DNA of 64,000 bases from positions 1,054,001 through 1,118,000 of the forward strand of contig NZ_CP140772.1 in assembly GCF_037893185.1 (NCBI RefSeq), in the 5' to 3' direction. Positions 27,898 to 36,778 of the stretch are shown in pieces (position 1 is the stretch's first letter; each line of letters opens with the position of its first letter). Below the pieces are notes generated by a model. The model worked only from the letters and a program-made list of their open reading frames with translations. It made no database searches and had not been told where the DNA came from. The DNA comes from Chitinophaga sp. 180180018-3. Lineage in GTDB: Bacteria > Bacteroidota > Bacteroidia > Chitinophagales > Chitinophagaceae. Made by a program: the position numbers and the translations under genes.

Positions 27898-28857
27898 ATG
27901 GAAGAAAAAGACTTCGATTTTAATCTTATTGTCAGGTTTATAGAAGGGAATGCTGACGCTGCAGAACGCGTGCTGGTACAGGAATGGGTGAATAGTAACG
28001 AGCAGCATAAGCAGCTTTTTTTCCAGGTAAAAGATATTCTGGACTATGAATATATAAAAGGAATCAGCCCGGAGCAGACCGCCCGGCGCTGGCAGGCCGT
28101 GTCGGCAGCCTTACAGCCGGTACACGCAACGCGGAAAAAGGCATCGGTGTGGCCACGGATCGCAGCGGCAGCAGCCATATTGCTGGTAATTGGTGTGGCT
28201 GCCTGGTTTTTCAGGAGGTCGTCGCCTGCTACGCCGGTGGTATTGGTGAATAATGAAGCTGCTCCGCTACATGCCGTGCTGCCCGATAGCACGGGCGTAT
28301 GGCTGCTGAAAGGCGCCACATTGAGCTATGAGAGAAGTAATGCAAGAAAGGTAGCATTGAAAGGGACTGCTTATTTTGAAGTAACCCGGAAAGCGGAAAA
28401 TCCCTTCACAGTTGATCTGCAACAGATGAATATAGTGGTACTGGGCACTTCGTTTATCGTCAACAGCAGTCCGGCTATGGCTTCGGCAGCGGTAAGCGAC
28501 GGAATGGTGAAAGCGGTATTGCCGGGAAAAGAATGGGTGTTGAAGCAGGATGAGGGCGTATTCTATGAAAATGGTACTGCCACCCGTCAAACTGTGCATA
28601 GCAGTTACTATCGCATGATGAAAGAAGGATTTTTTGATTTTAATAATACCTCTGTTACCGAAATCGCAGAGATTATAAAAGTCGTATATGGGTACCAGGT
28701 AGTGGTCAGGAACCCGGAAGTACTCGAACAAAACAGTATCAGTGGCCATGTGGCTATCAGTGATGAAGCCGGCCTGTATAAGGTGATCTCCATAATGATG
28801 CATGTAGATGTGATAAAGAATAATCAACAAATCGTTATACAACCAAAATTGAAATAA
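27898..28857 (+). CDS. FecR-family anti-sigma factor
   Basis: The 319-residue protein has a cytoplasmic helical part (1-80) that should hold the sigma factor, one membrane helix at about 87-105, and a periplasmic FecR domain at about 115-215. A C-terminal DUF4974/STN-like domain lies at about 240-315 (Gly-Phe-Phe-Asp-Phe-Asn-Asn-Thr-Ser-Val-Thr-Glu-Ile-Ala). It transmits substrate occupancy of the receptor to the sigma factor. The gene sits between the sigma factor and susC genes. Confidence 0.9.
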   Translation: MEEKDFDFNLIVRFIEGNADAAERVLVQEWVNSNEQHKQLFFQVKDILDYEYIKGISPEQTARRWQAVSAALQPVHATRKKASVWPRIAAAAAILLVIGVAAWFFRRSSPATPVVLVNNEAAPLHAVLPDSTGVWLLKGATLSYERSNARKVALKGTAYFEVTRKAENPFTVDLQQMNIVVLGTSFIVNSSPAMASAAVSDGMVKAVLPGKEWVLKQDEGVFYENGTATRQTVHSSYYRMMKEGFFDFNNTSVTEIAEIIKVVYGYQVVVRNPEVLEQNSISGHVAISDEAGLYKVISIMMHVDVIKNNQQIVIQPKLK

Positions 28858-28949
28858 TCAAATGCTGTGTAAATGGCATTGTTGAAAATGAGCTAACAGT
28901 GTCAATGAAAGAAGAACCTTAATAAAAATCAGTTAAATCCAATCCCGTT

Positions 28950-31900
28950 ATGAAGAATTTGCTTCCACTTACGTGGGGCCTGGCACTGCTATGCCTGGTA
29001 TCCAACGTACTAGCCGCAGACGCGGGCACACAGCAAAATTTTGCAGGCAGTGGCTATAACGAAAACGGCTATACGCCGCCTGCTCCGAAAGTCATCCGAG
29101 ATACGCAGCTGACATTGAAAACGGCACTGGAGGAGATTTACAAGACCAGAGGCATCCTGTTTATTTACAACGATAAACAGATCGATGGTGTTCAGATCTC
29201 CCGGCAGTCGCTTTCGCTGGAAACCAATCCGCTGATCCATGCAATTGATAAGGCGCTTAACAGTCGCCAGCTTCGTTGCAGTAAGATCAGCAGCAAACAG
29301 TATCTCATCGTTTCCAACAGCGAAAAGGAAGCACCCGAAACACGTATTGAGGTGCCTAAACCCCGGCCAGATGTGGTTATTTCCGGTACCGTGCGGGATG
29401 CCATTGGCAATCCATTGCCCGGCGTGACAGTGAGGGTTAGCCGCACCGGCAAGGGAATGGTCACGAGTACAGTAGGGCGTTACTCCGTAGATGCGGAACC
29501 GTTAGATACGCTGGAGTTTTCATTTGTAGGCTATAAGAAACAATTGCAGCCCGTTCGCAACAGGCTGGAGATGGATGTGATTATGGAAGCGCAGGAAGGC
29601 GGCCTGAATGAAGTAGTGGTGGTAGGATTTGGTAAGCAACGTAAAATAAGTTTGATCGGTGCACAAACAGGTGTAAAAGTAGAAGAGCTGAAGCAACCGG
29701 TGCGTAACCTCAGTACCCTGCTTGCAGGCCGCCTGGCGGGCATCGTGGGCGTACAGCGCAGCGGGGAGCCCGGTTATGATGATGCGGAAGTATGGATACG
29801 CGGTATCTCCACATTTACCAACAGCCGTCCGCTTGTGCTGGTAGACGGTATAGAACGGCCTTTCTCCAATATCGACCCTGAAGACATTGAAAGTTTCAAT
29901 ATCCTCAAAGATGCCTCTGCTACTGCGGTTTACGGGGTAAGAGGCGCCAACGGCGTAATCGTGATTACCACCAAATCAGGTAAGGCACAGAAGGTACAGA
30001 TCAATGCAGATCTGAACAAAGGGATCACCCAATTCACCCGCCTGCCGAAGTATGCCGATGGTGTTACTTATATGAAGATGGCGAACGAAGCAAATCTTAC
30101 CCGGGGTGGAACTGCGCAATATTCCGATGAGGCTATCCGCAAAACTGCCTCCGGAGAAGATCCTGAGCTGTATCCCAATGTAAACTGGATCAATGAAATT
30201 TTTCGCAAACACGGAAGCAACAAACGCGCTAACGTTAACCTCAGAGGAGGTACCGATATTACTAACTACTATGTATCTGTTTCCTACTACGATGAAGTAG
30301 GGTTGTTCAAACGCGACGACCTGGCCAGGTACAATTCCGATATCAAATTCACCCGCTATAACTTCACCTCTAACCTCAACATGCGGGTAACTAAAACTAC
30401 CCGTCTGGAATTTGGTGTACAGGGATACATTGGCAACGGTAACTTCCCCGGTACAGGCACTAACACTATATTCGAATCTGCCATCACCCTGCCGCCTATC
30501 GTACATCCGCCTAAGTACTCCGATGGGCGCATCGCCGGCCAGCGCACCGGCTCGGTGGCCAATCCCTACGATCAGCTGACACAGTCGGGCTACGTGACCG
30601 AATTCCGGAATCAGCTCTTCTCTAACATACGCCTGCGTCAGGATCTGGACTTCATTGTAAAAGGGCTCTCCTTTACCTCCATGTTCTCCTTCGATACCTA
30701 TAACGAACACCGGATGGCACGTACGAAAACAGTGGATAACTGGCTGGCTACCGGCCGCGATGCCAACGGACAGCTCATCTTTGATCAGACACGTATCGGA
30801 ACTAATTACCTGTCTTATTCACGCAGCAACGGAGGAAACCGGCAGTTTTATACAGAAACCGCCCTCAACTACGATAATGCTTTCGGAAAACATCGCGTAG
30901 GCGGATTACTGCTGTACAACCAGAGCGATAAAATCGATGCCTTCAAAGATGATTTCATCGGCTCTATTCCCCGCAGGCAGCGAGGTTTGGCGGGCAGGGC
31001 TACCTATTCGTTCGATGACCGGTACCTGGCAGAAGTGAATTTCGGATACAACGGTTCTGAAACTTTTTCTCCCAACAGACGTTATGGCTTCTTTCCTTCC
31101 GCCGGTTTGGGCTGGGTAGTGTCGGGAGAAAATTTTTTCAAACCGCTGACCAATGCGGTGCAATTCCTCAAGTTCCGCTTTTCTTATGGATTAGTGGGTA
31201 ACGGGGAGATATTGGACGGCGATAATGTGCGCCGCTTCGCTTATATCCCGATAGTAGCGTCTACCAATGGTTACACCTTTGGCAAAGACAGAAACAATAA
31301 ATTCGACGGGTATGATATCGGAGAGTATGCTTCGGACGTAACCTGGGAAACAGCCCGGAAAACGAACCTGGGCATGGAAGTTACCACCCTGAAAGGCAGT
31401 CTGAATCTGCAGGTAGACCTGTTCAAGGAAAGCCGCACCGGCATCTTCCTGCGCCGTTCGTCTATTCCGGCTATCATCGGATTGCGTAGCAATCCTTATG
31501 GCAACCTCGGTAAAACGGAGAACAAAGGCATCGACATTTCGGTGGACTATAACAGGAAGATCGGAGAGGTGCAGCTGGCCCTGAAAGGTAACTTCACCTT
31601 CAACCGTAATAAGGTAATTGATGACGACTTACCACCATGGGCTTATCCTTACCTCGAAAGAAAAGGAAGGAAGATCGGCCAGCGCTTCGGATACATCGCT
31701 GAAGGTTTATTCAGCGATTCGGCAGAAATTCTGAAAAGCCCGGTACAGAACGGAAATGTAAGACCCGGCGATATCAAATTCAAAGACATCAACGGCGATG
31801 GTGTCATCAATGCATACGATCAGGCCCCCATCGGTTATGGCTCTATTCCTGAAATCGTATATGGCTTCGGTATCAATGCAGCCTGGAGAAATTTTGCTAT

Positions 31901-32333
31901 TGGTATGTTCTTCCAGGGAATTTCCAATGTAGATATCTACACCTATGGTGAAGGCTTCGTTCCCTTTCAGCAGGGTGGTACCAGGGGAAACCTGATGGAT
32001 GTAGTCACCGACCGGTGGACACCCGATAATCCCAATCCACACCCCTTTTACCCGCGGCTGTCGTTCGGTGAAGTGAACGATAACTACAAGGCCAGTACCT
32101 GGTGGATAAAGAATGGCCGCTATCTGCGGCTTAAGAATGCAGAGGTCAGCTATACCCTGCCTCAGCACTGGCTGAAACGGATAGGTGTACAACGTTCCAG
32201 GATATATATGCTGGGCTACAACCTGCTTACTTTCAGTCCGTTTAAGCTGTGGGATGTGGAATTGGGCGAAGGCCGCGGTACCAAATATCCTCAGTTGACT
32301 ACCTACACAGTTGGGGCATCGTTTCAGTTTTAA
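28950..32333 (+). CDS. SusC/RagA-type TonB-dependent outer-membrane receptor with STN domain
   Basis: The 1127-residue protein has a signal peptide, an STN signalling domain at about 50-105, a carboxypeptidase-D-like domain at about 143-215 (Ile-Ser-Gly-Thr-Val-Arg-Asp-Ala-Ile-Gly-Asn-Pro-Leu-Pro-Gly), a TonB-box/plug region from about 222, and a 22-strand barrel to the end. SusC proteins import oligosaccharides or other large solutes with energy from TonB. The STN domain means it signals through FecR and the sigma factor encoded upstream. Its SusD partner follows after 24 bp. The substrate cannot be told from the sequence; no degradative enzyme is encoded in this module. Confidence 0.93.
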   Translation: MKNLLPLTWGLALLCLVSNVLAADAGTQQNFAGSGYNENGYTPPAPKVIRDTQLTLKTALEEIYKTRGILFIYNDKQIDGVQISRQSLSLETNPLIHAIDKALNSRQLRCSKISSKQYLIVSNSEKEAPETRIEVPKPRPDVVISGTVRDAIGNPLPGVTVRVSRTGKGMVTSTVGRYSVDAEPLDTLEFSFVGYKKQLQPVRNRLEMDVIMEAQEGGLNEVVVVGFGKQRKISLIGAQTGVKVEELKQPVRNLSTLLAGRLAGIVGVQRSGEPGYDDAEVWIRGISTFTNSRPLVLVDGIERPFSNIDPEDIESFNILKDASATAVYGVRGANGVIVITTKSGKAQKVQINADLNKGITQFTRLPKYADGVTYMKMANEANLTRGGTAQYSDEAIRKTASGEDPELYPNVNWINEIFRKHGSNKRANVNLRGGTDITNYYVSVSYYDEVGLFKRDDLARYNSDIKFTRYNFTSNLNMRVTKTTRLEFGVQGYIGNGNFPGTGTNTIFESAITLPPIVHPPKYSDGRIAGQRTGSVANPYDQLTQSGYVTEFRNQLFSNIRLRQDLDFIVKGLSFTSMFSFDTYNEHRMARTKTVDNWLATGRDANGQLIFDQTRIGTNYLSYSRSNGGNRQFYTETALNYDNAFGKHRVGGLLLYNQSDKIDAFKDDFIGSIPRRQRGLAGRATYSFDDRYLAEVNFGYNGSETFSPNRRYGFFPSAGLGWVVSGENFFKPLTNAVQFLKFRFSYGLVGNGEILDGDNVRRFAYIPIVASTNGYTFGKDRNNKFDGYDIGEYASDVTWETARKTNLGMEVTTLKGSLNLQVDLFKESRTGIFLRRSSIPAIIGLRSNPYGNLGKTENKGIDISVDYNRKIGEVQLALKGNFTFNRNKVIDDDLPPWAYPYLERKGRKIGQRFGYIAEGLFSDSAEILKSPVQNGNVRPGDIKFKDINGDGVINAYDQAPIGYGSIPEIVYGFGINAAWRNFAIGMFFQGISNVDIYTYGEGFVPFQQGGTRGNLMDVVTDRWTPDNPNPHPFYPRLSFGEVNDNYKASTWWIKNGRYLRLKNAEVSYTLPQHWLKRIGVQRSRIYMLGYNLLTFSPFKLWDVELGEGRGTKYPQLTTYTVGASFQF

Positions 32334-32357
32334 TAACCGCTATTTAAATCTACCCGG

Positions 32358-34148
32358 ATGAAAAAAATGATTTCAAAATATATAGTGCTGGTGCTGGTGT
32401 TCATAATAGCAGGTGCCTGTAAGAAAGGCTTCCTCGACCAGGTGCCCGATGACCGCATTACCATCGATGAGATCTTTACAAGGAAAAAAACTACGGAACA
32501 ATATCTTGCTAACGTATATTCCTATGTAAGGGACGAGAGTAATCAATGGACAGATAATCCATGGGAGGGCTGTTCCGACGAAGCCGACATGACCTGGGCC
32601 AGGGCCGGCTATAATACTTATTTTATGAACCTGGGCAGCTGGGACCCGACTTCCGGATTTTTCGATTTCTGGACCAGCTATTACAAGGGAATCCGTTCGG
32701 CTACCTATTTTATGGAAAACGTGAACAGGTGCAAGGAAATCCTGGACCAGCCCGGCGGAGCAGACCTTATCAAACGATATAAAGCGGAAGCACGCTTCCT
32801 CCGCGCTTATTTCTATTTCTGCCTGATACGTCAGTATGGCCCCGTGCCATTGCTGGGCGAATCTATCCTGGCGCCGGATGTGCCTTTCGATCAAACCCAG
32901 ATACCACGTGCTAACTACGATGAGTGTGTGAATTTCATTGCCACGGAGTTGGATAAAGCCGGGCAGGATTTGCCCATGCAGCAGTCGGACGAGCTGGAGT
33001 ACGGCCGCATTACCAAACCCGTAACTATGGCGGTCAAAGCAAGAATGTTCCTCTATGCCGCGAGCCCGTTGTTCAACGGTAATGCCGACTATGCCAGCTT
33101 TGTTAATCAGGATGGCAAACAACTGACCAATACTACCTATGATCCGGCTAAATGGGCGAAAGCTGCTGATGCTGCTAAGGCAGTGATAGATCTGAATCTG
33201 TTCCAGCTGTACAGGGTAAACGCATCAGATGGCAGCTACGATCCGTTTACTTCCTGCAGAGATGCGGTGATGTCGCCCTGGAACAAGGAAGTGATTTTTG
33301 CACGCGCCGCCAATTCGGTAGATCAGTGGGAAGTACACAGCTCTCCCCGTTTTGCCGGCGGCTGGAGCGGCATTGGCGCTACCCAGCAAATAGTGGATGC
33401 CTTTTTTATGGAGAATGGCAAAACCATCGATGAAACAGGCTCCGGTTATGTGGCCACCGGTTTCTCCACTGCCGATACCCGTTATACCAAATCAGGTACT
33501 TACAACATGTATGTGGGAAGGGAACCCCGTTTTTATGTGTGCATCACCTATAACGGAATGACCTGGTTTAATAAGAGTGAGGGAGAGAAGAAAGTGGAAT
33601 TGTTTAATACCGGCAATACGGGCAAAAGAGGCTCCTACGACTATTCCCGTACCGGCTATCTCGTGCGTAAGAATTATCATCCTGATACCTACCCGCGCCT
33701 CGGCCGCTATGTATACCGGCCTTTTGTGCTCTTCAGGCTGGGTGAAATGTACCTGAACTATGCAGAAGCACTGAACGAATCACAACCTGGTAATCCGGAC
33801 ATCCTGAAATACGTAAACGCTATCCGCAACCGCGCCGGTATCCCGGACCTGCCATCCGGCTTATCCCAGGCCGATATGCGGGAACGCATCCGCCGCGAAC
33901 GCCGCGTGGAGCTGGCATTCGAATGTCATCGCTACTTTGATACCCGCCGCTGGAAAATTGCCGAGCAAACCGATGGCGGCCCATTCTACGGCATGAATGT
34001 AGATGCCGGTACCAATCTGACCGATATAAGCTTTTACCAGAAAACAGTTTTTGAAACACGGGTTTTTCAAAAGAAACATTACCTGTTCCCGATCCCGCAA
34101 TTTGATATAGACAGGGATAAGAAACTGGTGCAGAATCCGGGGTGGTGA
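32358..34148 (+). CDS. SusD/RagB-family nutrient-binding lipoprotein
   Basis: The 596-residue lipoprotein (Gly-Ala-Cys, Cys21) has the SusD pattern: Phe-Leu-Asp-Gln-Val-Pro-Asp-Asp near the N-terminus, a TPR-like helical region with Tyr-Lys-Ala-Glu-Ala-Arg-Phe-Leu-Arg-Ala-Tyr-Phe-Tyr, and the C-terminal Arg-Arg-Glu-Arg-Arg-Val-Glu-Leu-Ala-Phe-Glu and Leu-Phe-Pro-Ile-Pro. SusD forms the lid over the SusC barrel at the cell surface and binds the substrate. It is the last gene of the plus-strand module, and its TGA is the first part of a large inverted repeat. Confidence 0.93.
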   Translation: MKKMISKYIVLVLVFIIAGACKKGFLDQVPDDRITIDEIFTRKKTTEQYLANVYSYVRDESNQWTDNPWEGCSDEADMTWARAGYNTYFMNLGSWDPTSGFFDFWTSYYKGIRSATYFMENVNRCKEILDQPGGADLIKRYKAEARFLRAYFYFCLIRQYGPVPLLGESILAPDVPFDQTQIPRANYDECVNFIATELDKAGQDLPMQQSDELEYGRITKPVTMAVKARMFLYAASPLFNGNADYASFVNQDGKQLTNTTYDPAKWAKAADAAKAVIDLNLFQLYRVNASDGSYDPFTSCRDAVMSPWNKEVIFARAANSVDQWEVHSSPRFAGGWSGIGATQQIVDAFFMENGKTIDETGSGYVATGFSTADTRYTKSGTYNMYVGREPRFYVCITYNGMTWFNKSEGEKKVELFNTGNTGKRGSYDYSRTGYLVRKNYHPDTYPRLGRYVYRPFVLFRLGEMYLNYAEALNESQPGNPDILKYVNAIRNRAGIPDLPSGLSQADMRERIRRERRVELAFECHRYFDTRRWKIAEQTDGGPFYGMNVDAGTNLTDISFYQKTVFETRVFQKKHYLFPIPQFDIDRDKKLVQNPGW

Positions 34149-34268
34149 AGAATTAAGAATAGGGAATGTGGAATTAAGAAATGAAGCGAAGATATTAGCG
34201 ATTAACAACCATATCCGCTAATATCTTCGCTTCATTTCTTAATTCCACATTCCCTATTCTTAATTCTT
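34148..34268. terminator. Perfect 53-bp inverted repeat between convergent stop codons
   Basis: Arms 34148-34200 and 34216-34268 are exact reverse complements around a 15-base loop. The left arm starts on the last base of the susD stop and the right arm ends on the last base of the stop of the convergent cytochrome gene, so the repeat fills the gap exactly. It should work as a bidirectional terminator. Its length and perfect pairing are far beyond ordinary intrinsic terminators, and there is no long T-run. Confidence 0.75.
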
Positions 34269-35272
34269 TAATAACTCGCTTTCTTCCCCTGTGCAGTCCA
34301 ATAATCGATTATCGGCTGATAGGGACCGAATTTATGCTGTGCTATAGAAAAAGTATCTGCAAATGGTCCGTGGTCGTAATCGATCGCTTTTTCCGATATA
34401 TGCGGATAATCGAAGCTTTTGGGATTCGGACGGTTGTGGATGTTGTCGTTGTTCACAAATGCGGCAATGTCCATGGCGTCTTTATCAGAGAGGAATGGTT
34501 TGCCGTCGGCAGTTTTATCGAAAGGCATATTGTTTTTCAGCCATTCGGCCTGTTTGATGACACGGTGCATGCTGGAGCCGGGCTGGTACGACTGGCTACC
34601 CCATAACGGTGGATACGTATAGGTGGCTTTATCGGCCGTTAGCTGTCCTTCGCCGTTTGGTCCGTGGCAGCGGGAACAGTTATCCTGGAAAAGTGTAGCG
34701 CCACGTTCCGGATTGGCTGCTTCATCCGGGAAGTTGAGCTGCCTGTTTTTAGCGCCTTTGAAAGGTTTGCCCTTTGGTACAAAGGTGTTGATCCATTTCA
34801 GATAGGAAAGAAAGGCCACCATTTCTTTGCTGTCGAGCGGAAGTGGTTTACCATTATGCGGCCTGGTCAGGCAGTTGTTCACCCGCTCTGCGAGGGTCAG
34901 CACTCTGCCTTCTCTGGCTCTGTACTGCGGATAATGTTCGTGGGAGGCCATCAGGTTGAAAGAGTAAGGCTTGGTGCCTGCATCCTGATGACAGTTATTG
35001 CAATTCATTTTATTCCCTGCAAACCTGCCGGCGCTTCCTTCGGGGCCAATGTACCTGGCGGTATTGATCATCAGCTCGCGGCCGTAGCGGACAGATTCTC
35101 CGAACTGGTCGTGCGGAATGAGGGAAGTATCGATGGTGATGTAAGGTTCACTGGCGGCGGCGGCAGCCGGAGTAGCCGCCGCTGATTTGCCTTCTACATT
35201 TGAGCCGCAGGAAGAAATAATAAAAGCTCCTCCTATACCAATCAGCCCCATTACTACTAGTAAGTTTCTCAT
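34268..35272 (-). CDS. TsdA-like di-heme c-type cytochrome lipoprotein
   Basis: The start is the ATG at 35272, which gives a lipoprotein signal ending Ile-Ser-Ser-Cys (Cys22); a longer frame from 35323 is unlikely. Of 334 residues, two haem c sites are visible, Cys91-Asn-Asn-Cys94-His95 and Cys199-Ser-Arg-Cys202-His203. Between them is a conserved Asn-Asn-Cys-Leu-Thr-Arg-Pro-His-Asn-Gly-Lys-Pro-Leu-Pro block resembling the thiosulfate dehydrogenase (TsdA) family, where a Cys near this place can ligate haem. It would act in the periplasm as an electron-transfer or thiosulfate-oxidising protein. It is the last gene of the second SusC/SusD operon, 22 bp behind the arylsulfotransferase-like gene. 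The exact substrate is not proven. Confidence 0.8.
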   Translation of the reverse strand: MRNLLVVMGLIGIGGAFIISSCGSNVEGKSAAATPAAAAASEPYITIDTSLIPHDQFGESVRYGRELMINTARYIGPEGSAGRFAGNKMNCNNCHQDAGTKPYSFNLMASHEHYPQYRAREGRVLTLAERVNNCLTRPHNGKPLPLDSKEMVAFLSYLKWINTFVPKGKPFKGAKNRQLNFPDEAANPERGATLFQDNCSRCHGPNGEGQLTADKATYTYPPLWGSQSYQPGSSMHRVIKQAEWLKNNMPFDKTADGKPFLSDKDAMDIAAFVNNDNIHNRPNPKSFDYPHISEKAIDYDHGPFADTFSIAQHKFGPYQPIIDYWTAQGKKASY

Positions 35273-35294
35273 GCGTGTTGTTTTTACGTGAACA

Positions 35295-36743
35295 TCAGTG
35301 TTCGTAACCCGGCCGGGCCACATAAGGTGCTACCTGTTCTGCCGGAATAAAAGAGGCCCTGTAAGAACTGATACCGGTTCTTAACAGCCAGAAAAATCTG
35401 CCCTGCTGGTTGGTTAGTATAACGGTGTTCCTTTTGGTAGCGCATTGCAACAGCGCGCTGTCGCCCACAAGGTAGCTGCTGCCCATGCGTTCATTGAAAT
35501 TTTCAGGCGGCAGTTTGCTGTCGATGACCAGCCTCGCCTGCTTTTTATCTTCATCAAGATCGAATGCCAGTGTGCGGGAAATCTTTTTGCTTACCCCATT
35601 GTCGAAGAACATCAGCTGACCCAGCTGGTTGATATGAACGGCATGCGCCTGATCAAACAGTACACTGTCTGGTAACGGAAAATCACCGCCCTTGCCAAAC
35701 GCCCAGAGGCGCTTGCCGCTGCGGGCATCTATCTTCCAAATCTGTCCATTGTTATAAAAAGAAATCAGGTAATTACCATCCTTATCAAATGCCACGCAAT
35801 TGGCATGCATCCAGTCTTTTTTGTCTTTCAGTATATCCTTATCCGTTAGTGGATCCAGTACATCAAAAACGGTCCATTTCCAGACCTGCTTTCCCTGACG
35901 GTCCAGCACCAGTATGCCATCTCCTTTCACCGTATCCTGTTTGCTGCCACCTTTGCTGCTCAGGTCTGCTGTTCTTTCCTCCACACAAAGTGTTACCAGC
36001 TGGTTAGCCGGATTGAGTAATATTTCGTGATGGATGGTTTGTTTGAAATCCTGTTGTCCTTTTTTGAGATTCAGCAGGGTATCGCCGGTGAGAGAAAGTT
36101 CCAGGATCTGATCGCCATAGCTGGTTTCGTAAGCAGGGCCACCCAGTAAGCCCAGGAAGGTATGCTGATCGGTAAAGCGTGCTACTTTGAATCCGGTACC
36201 GCTCACCTGGTGGTACCATACAATATCGCCTTTGGCATTCACGAGAAACAGTACGCCGGGATCATCCCTGCGGGAAACCATCACATAGCCCTTTCGGAAG
36301 CTGGCTGGCACCAGGCTGCTATCCGGACAAAACACACTGAATATATCCTTCATCCAGATGGGCAGATCGGAGGTATTAAACGTATATACTTTACTGTTAT
36401 GAAGATTTTTACCATGGCCGGTAAGCACCCGGTATTCGTACTCGCAGGAGGGCCGGAGATTGGTCAGCACAATATCGTGATGAAGTTGATGGAGAGACAG
36501 GGGAGTAATAGTCCGTTCCTCTTCATGGCCCCTGCGCCAGTATTCAACGGCGGCATCCAGTGTATCTGTACATTGTATACCGGCTTTTACCTTCAGGGAG
36601 TTTTGCCCCTGCGGTGTAAGCCTGATCTCTGTAATATCTCCCTGGCCGCTGTTTGTGCATGATTGCCATAACAGCAACAATGCAGCTGCCACTGATATCA
36701 GTGGCAGTTTGCACGGTTGTTTATTCCATCTGTTGATTTGCAT
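35295..36743 (-). CDS. Arylsulfotransferase (ASST)-like lipoprotein
   Basis: The 482-residue protein is a lipoprotein (Trp-Gln-Ser-Cys, Cys29). An Ig-like front segment is followed by a six-bladed beta-propeller, as in arylsulfate sulfotransferases. Recognisable parts include Thr-Ile-His-His-Glu-Ile-Leu-Leu-Asn near the middle, Trp-Met-His-Ala-Asn-Cys-Val-Ala-Phe-Asp, Ile-Trp-Lys-Ile-Asp-Ala-Arg-Ser-Gly-Lys and Asp-Gln-Ala-His-Ala-Val-His-Ile-Asn. ASST enzymes move sulfate between aryl donors and phenolic acceptors through a catalytic His. It sits directly behind a SusD gene and before the cytochrome. Family call is fair; enzymatic activity needs the His to be mapped. Confidence 0.75.
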   Translation of the reverse strand: MQINRWNKQPCKLPLISVAAALLLLWQSCTNSGQGDITEIRLTPQGQNSLKVKAGIQCTDTLDAAVEYWRRGHEEERTITPLSLHQLHHDIVLTNLRPSCEYEYRVLTGHGKNLHNSKVYTFNTSDLPIWMKDIFSVFCPDSSLVPASFRKGYVMVSRRDDPGVLFLVNAKGDIVWYHQVSGTGFKVARFTDQHTFLGLLGGPAYETSYGDQILELSLTGDTLLNLKKGQQDFKQTIHHEILLNPANQLVTLCVEERTADLSSKGGSKQDTVKGDGILVLDRQGKQVWKWTVFDVLDPLTDKDILKDKKDWMHANCVAFDKDGNYLISFYNNGQIWKIDARSGKRLWAFGKGGDFPLPDSVLFDQAHAVHINQLGQLMFFDNGVSKKISRTLAFDLDEDKKQARLVIDSKLPPENFNERMGSSYLVGDSALLQCATKRNTVILTNQQGRFFWLLRTGISSYRASFIPAEQVAPYVARPGYEH

Positions 36744-36778
36744 GATCAGTTCTTTCCTGATAAGATACGCATTCTGGT

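Noticed and set aside
29976..30710. Long antisense frame (244 codons) opposite the plus-strand SusC gene
   Set aside because: It lies wholly inside a clear SusC coding sequence; long antisense frames are common opposite GC-biased codons and it shows no domain.
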